Below are positions 7,464 to 9,151 of a stretch of 9,151 nucleotides of DNA, one piece after another. Source of the DNA: CAYFVR01 sp964346545 (GTDB taxonomy: Bacteria; Desulfobacterota; Desulfobacteria; Desulfobacterales; Desulfococcaceae); NCBI GenBank assembly GCA_964346545.1, contig CAYFVR010000197.1, positions 1-9,151 of the forward strand. Direction: 5' to 3'. Each line of letters starts with the position of its first letter. The stretch's first letter is position 1. The notes beneath the pieces were generated by a model. The model saw only the letters and a program-made list of their open reading frames with translations. It was not told the origin of the DNA and searched no databases. The translations under genes were made by a program, and so were the position numbers.

Positions 7464-7657
7464 TTCAGTTCCATGAAATCCTTGTAATCCGATGCCCACT
7501 CAAAAAATTCGGCGGAGTCTTCCAGTTCTCCTTTTTGGTGCTGATCCAAAAAAATATCCGAAGAAAAACCGTGGGCCTGTTCGCGGGCGCCGAGTCGCTT
7601 GGCCAGGGCGAGCAGGGCGTCGATGGGGGTCGCGTAGGTGATTCGCGTTTTTGTCAT
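7464..7657 (-). CDS. Small conserved protein, 3' end lost in gap; possible toxin-antitoxin partner
   Basis: The first 64 residues of a small soluble protein are present, from ATG at 7657 (GGGAG about nine bases ahead) to the N gap. The sequence ITYATPIDALLALAKRLG near the start and KGELEDSAEFFEWASDYKDF (42-61) fit a family I recall of short proteins of about 80 residues that have this PIDAL opening and an acidic E-D-S-x-x-F-x-E-W-x-x-D-Y segment, often encoded next to a second small protein as a putative toxin-antitoxin pair, possibly the TumE/DUF6516 type. That association is from memory and unsure. About 15-20 residues and any partner gene would lie in the gap. It is out of theme with cobQ, which follows the gap. 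Confidence 0.6.
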
Positions 7658-7772
7658 GGCGATCTCCCTTGCTTCACAGGAATAACCTCGGCAACGGCGG
7701 TTGACCTTTCCCTTCGTTCCGTATGGGAATGCGGCCGTCGCGATTCGTTTCCCGACTGCAAATCGTCTCGAC

Positions 7773-8360
7773 TCATGACGACGCGGCGTCCGTCAGACCT
7801 GTATTGCGGTAGATTTTTCGGAGTTCCAGATGAATCTCCCGGAAATCGAACTGGATGTTATCGGAAAGATGTCGCCGGACGTTGAGATTCCAGTCGTCTT
7901 CCCGAATGCGATGAAAATGTTCGGTCAGCACGCGGTACTGATCCACAATCAAATAATCCCGAAGGCTGGGAAGGTTCCGATAGGCGGCAAATTTGGAACC
8001 TCGGTCGTAATCCTGGGTGGACTCGGAAAGCACCTCGACGATCAGGGATGGATTGGCGATGACGTCGTTTCGGCCCATGCCGTATTCGATGGGGCCGCAT
8101 ACCACGCTGACATCGGGATAGACGTAGTGGGCGGCCTCCTCGATTTGAACTTTGAGATCTCCGTGGAAAACCAGGCAATCCCCGTCCGCCGGCGCGTTGT
8201 ACAATGCGTTGGCGACGTTCATGGAAATAATGTTGTGGGGCACGGATGCGCCGGTCATGGCGAAGACGTGGCCGTTCCGATATTCGCTTTTGAATTCGGC
8301 GGTCCGTTCGCCTTCCAGGTAGGCTTCGGCCGTTATTTCCGAGGGATGGGCATACGCCAC
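7773..8360 (-). CDS. Uma2 family (DUF820) nuclease-fold protein
   Basis: A 195-aa protein of the Uma2 family (PF05685), a PD-(D/E)xK restriction-endonuclease fold of unknown biological role that is often multi-copy and spread among accessory genes. The N-terminal part has the typical YLEGERTAEFKSEYRNGHVF (14-33) and GASVPHNIISMNVANAL (37-53). The putative active site is Asp83 in YPDVSVV, Glu109 in PSLIVEVLSEST and Lys123 in DRGSKFAAY, so the catalytic core looks intact, and LRDYLIVDQ (133-141) follows as in the family. The start is GTG at 8360, with GGGAG nine bases upstream; length is normal. It is inserted between cobJ and cobQ and has no known part in cobalamin synthesis. A 115-base stretch without evident signals separates it from the next gene. 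Confidence 0.9.
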   Translation of the reverse strand: MAYAHPSEITAEAYLEGERTAEFKSEYRNGHVFAMTGASVPHNIISMNVANALYNAPADGDCLVFHGDLKVQIEEAAHYVYPDVSVVCGPIEYGMGRNDVIANPSLIVEVLSESTQDYDRGSKFAAYRNLPSLRDYLIVDQYRVLTEHFHRIREDDWNLNVRRHLSDNIQFDFREIHLELRKIYRNTGLTDAASS

Positions 8361-8450
8361 GGGGTTTTCTCCCGAAATCGTAATTTTCGAAGATTCGACG
8401 ACGAGCCGTCTTTCCGCCGATGCCTCGATTTTACCACGAATCCATCCACA

Positions 8451-9151
8451 TTACGAGCGGACCATGTCGTATTTCCGGGCGTAGCCGCGCGGGGTGACCA
8501 TGCGGTCGCCGTAGCGGAAGGTGTTGCTGTTGCCGATGAAGACGGTGGTCTGCATGTCCGCCGAGGCCGGGTCGAACGCGCCCAGGGTGGTGATGGCCAC
8601 CGATTGTTCCGCCCGCATGGCGGCGGTGACCACGCCGACCGGGGTTTCCGGGGATCGGTGCTTCAGCAGGATTTCCACGGCCCGGCCGAGCTGCCAGTCC
8701 CGCTTTTTGCTGCGGGGGTTGTAGATGGCCAGCACGAAATCGGCGGCGGCGGCCGCTTCGATCCGCTTCTCGATGGTTTCCCAGGGCGTCAGCAGGTCGC
8801 TGAGGCTGACCGCCGCGAAGTCGTGGGTGAGGGGTGCGCCCAAGAGCGCCGCGCCGGCGGCCAGGGCGGGAATGCCGGGGACGACCTCCACGAACAGTCC
8901 GGTTCCGCCCGGTTCGGAGAGGGCGATGTCCCGCTCCCGGCACATGTCGAACACCAGCCCGGCCATGGCGTAGATGCCCGGGTCCCCGCTGGAAACCAGG
9001 GCGCAGGTCTTTCCGCCAAGCGCGGCGTCGATGGCGGCGGCGACGCGATCGACTTCCTTCATCATGCCGGTGCGGATGACCTCCTTGCCGGCAATCAGCG
9101 GCCGGATCAGGTCGATGTAGGTGGTGTATCCGGCGACGACTTCGACGGATT
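8451..9151 (-). CDS. cobJ: Precorrin-3B C17-methyltransferase, 5' end outside window
   Basis: The frame is open from the window edge to TAA at 8453-8451, giving 232 complete residues. It is CobJ/CbiH, an SAM-dependent methyltransferase of the tetrapyrrole methylase fold that methylates C17 and promotes ring contraction. Seen from the edge: VVAGYTTYIDLIRPLIAGKE, then TGMMKEVDRV, SSGDPGIYAMAGL, the SAM-binding-side VVPGIPAL, HDFAAVSLSDLLTPW, and AIYNPRSKKRDWQL, all strongly conserved in the family. The ATG at 9065 is internal, not the start, because conserved sequence continues upstream of it. Only about 20-30 residues, including the GxGPG loop, are missing beyond base 9151. In an anaerobe the cobalt-precorrin-3 enzyme CbiH is the equivalent; sequence seen here does not separate the two. 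Downstream is the Uma2 gene after 90 bases. Confidence 0.94.
   Translation of the reverse strand, partial: SVEVVAGYTTYIDLIRPLIAGKEVIRTGMMKEVDRVAAAIDAALGGKTCALVSSGDPGIYAMAGLVFDMCRERDIALSEPGGTGLFVEVVPGIPALAAGAALLGAPLTHDFAAVSLSDLLTPWETIEKRIEAAAAADFVLAIYNPRSKKRDWQLGRAVEILLKHRSPETPVGVVTAAMRAEQSVAITTLGAFDPASADMQTTVFIGNSNTFRYGDRMVTPRGYARKYDMVRS

Overview
The window is GC-rich, and every convincing gene lies on the minus strand, so the biological reading order runs from position 9151 down to 1. Gene content is consistent with an anaerobic, GC-rich proteobacterium of the Desulfobacterota (former Deltaproteobacteria) type: corrin-ring genes, CPA2 and CaCA antiporters, a Uma2 protein and a PF09720-type antitoxin. 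That assignment is a weak inference; the window holds no rRNA, tRNA or lineage marker. It is a draft scaffold, with exactly 100 N at 7364-7463.

Region A (9151 to 4196) is a cobalamin-biosynthesis stretch broken up by accessory genes. In transcription order it holds: cobJ/cbiH (5' end outside the window); a Uma2-family nuclease-fold protein; the first 64 residues of a small protein cut by the N gap; cobQ/cbiP, lacking only its first few residues because of the same gap; a 168-aa exported methionine-rich protein followed by a terminator-like hairpin; a 71-aa PF09720-type antitoxin with what looks like the stump of its toxin gene; and cobU. CobJ methylates C17 and drives ring contraction, CobQ amidates four side chains of the corrin, and CobU activates adenosylcobinamide, so the three act at early, middle and late points of one pathway.

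Region B (3975 to 104) is a compact four-gene ion-transport operon behind a 220-base intergenic region with a possible promoter and a long-loop inverted repeat. It encodes a cytoplasmic RCK (TrkA-N/TrkA-C) plus universal-stress-protein regulator, a CPA2 cation:proton antiporter without its own RCK domain, a 75-aa unrecognised protein translationally coupled to it, and a CaCA-family exchanger whose first alpha repeat has lost key acidic and polar positions. Gaps between genes are 3 to 6 bases or an overlap. The simplest reading is a nucleotide- or stress-sensing regulator controlling antiporters in trans. A new reading frame starts just before the window edge (42 to 1).

Most notable: (1) a 12-base exact match to the start of the common Illumina adapter at 4761-4772, exactly where the toxin-like reading stops resembling a toxin and just upstream of cobU, suggesting a possible misjoin; (2) the asymmetric CaCA exchanger; (3) the coupled unknown small protein between two transporters; (4) the N gap, which makes two unrelated genes look like one fused protein. 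I did not find a clearly new defence or mobile system.
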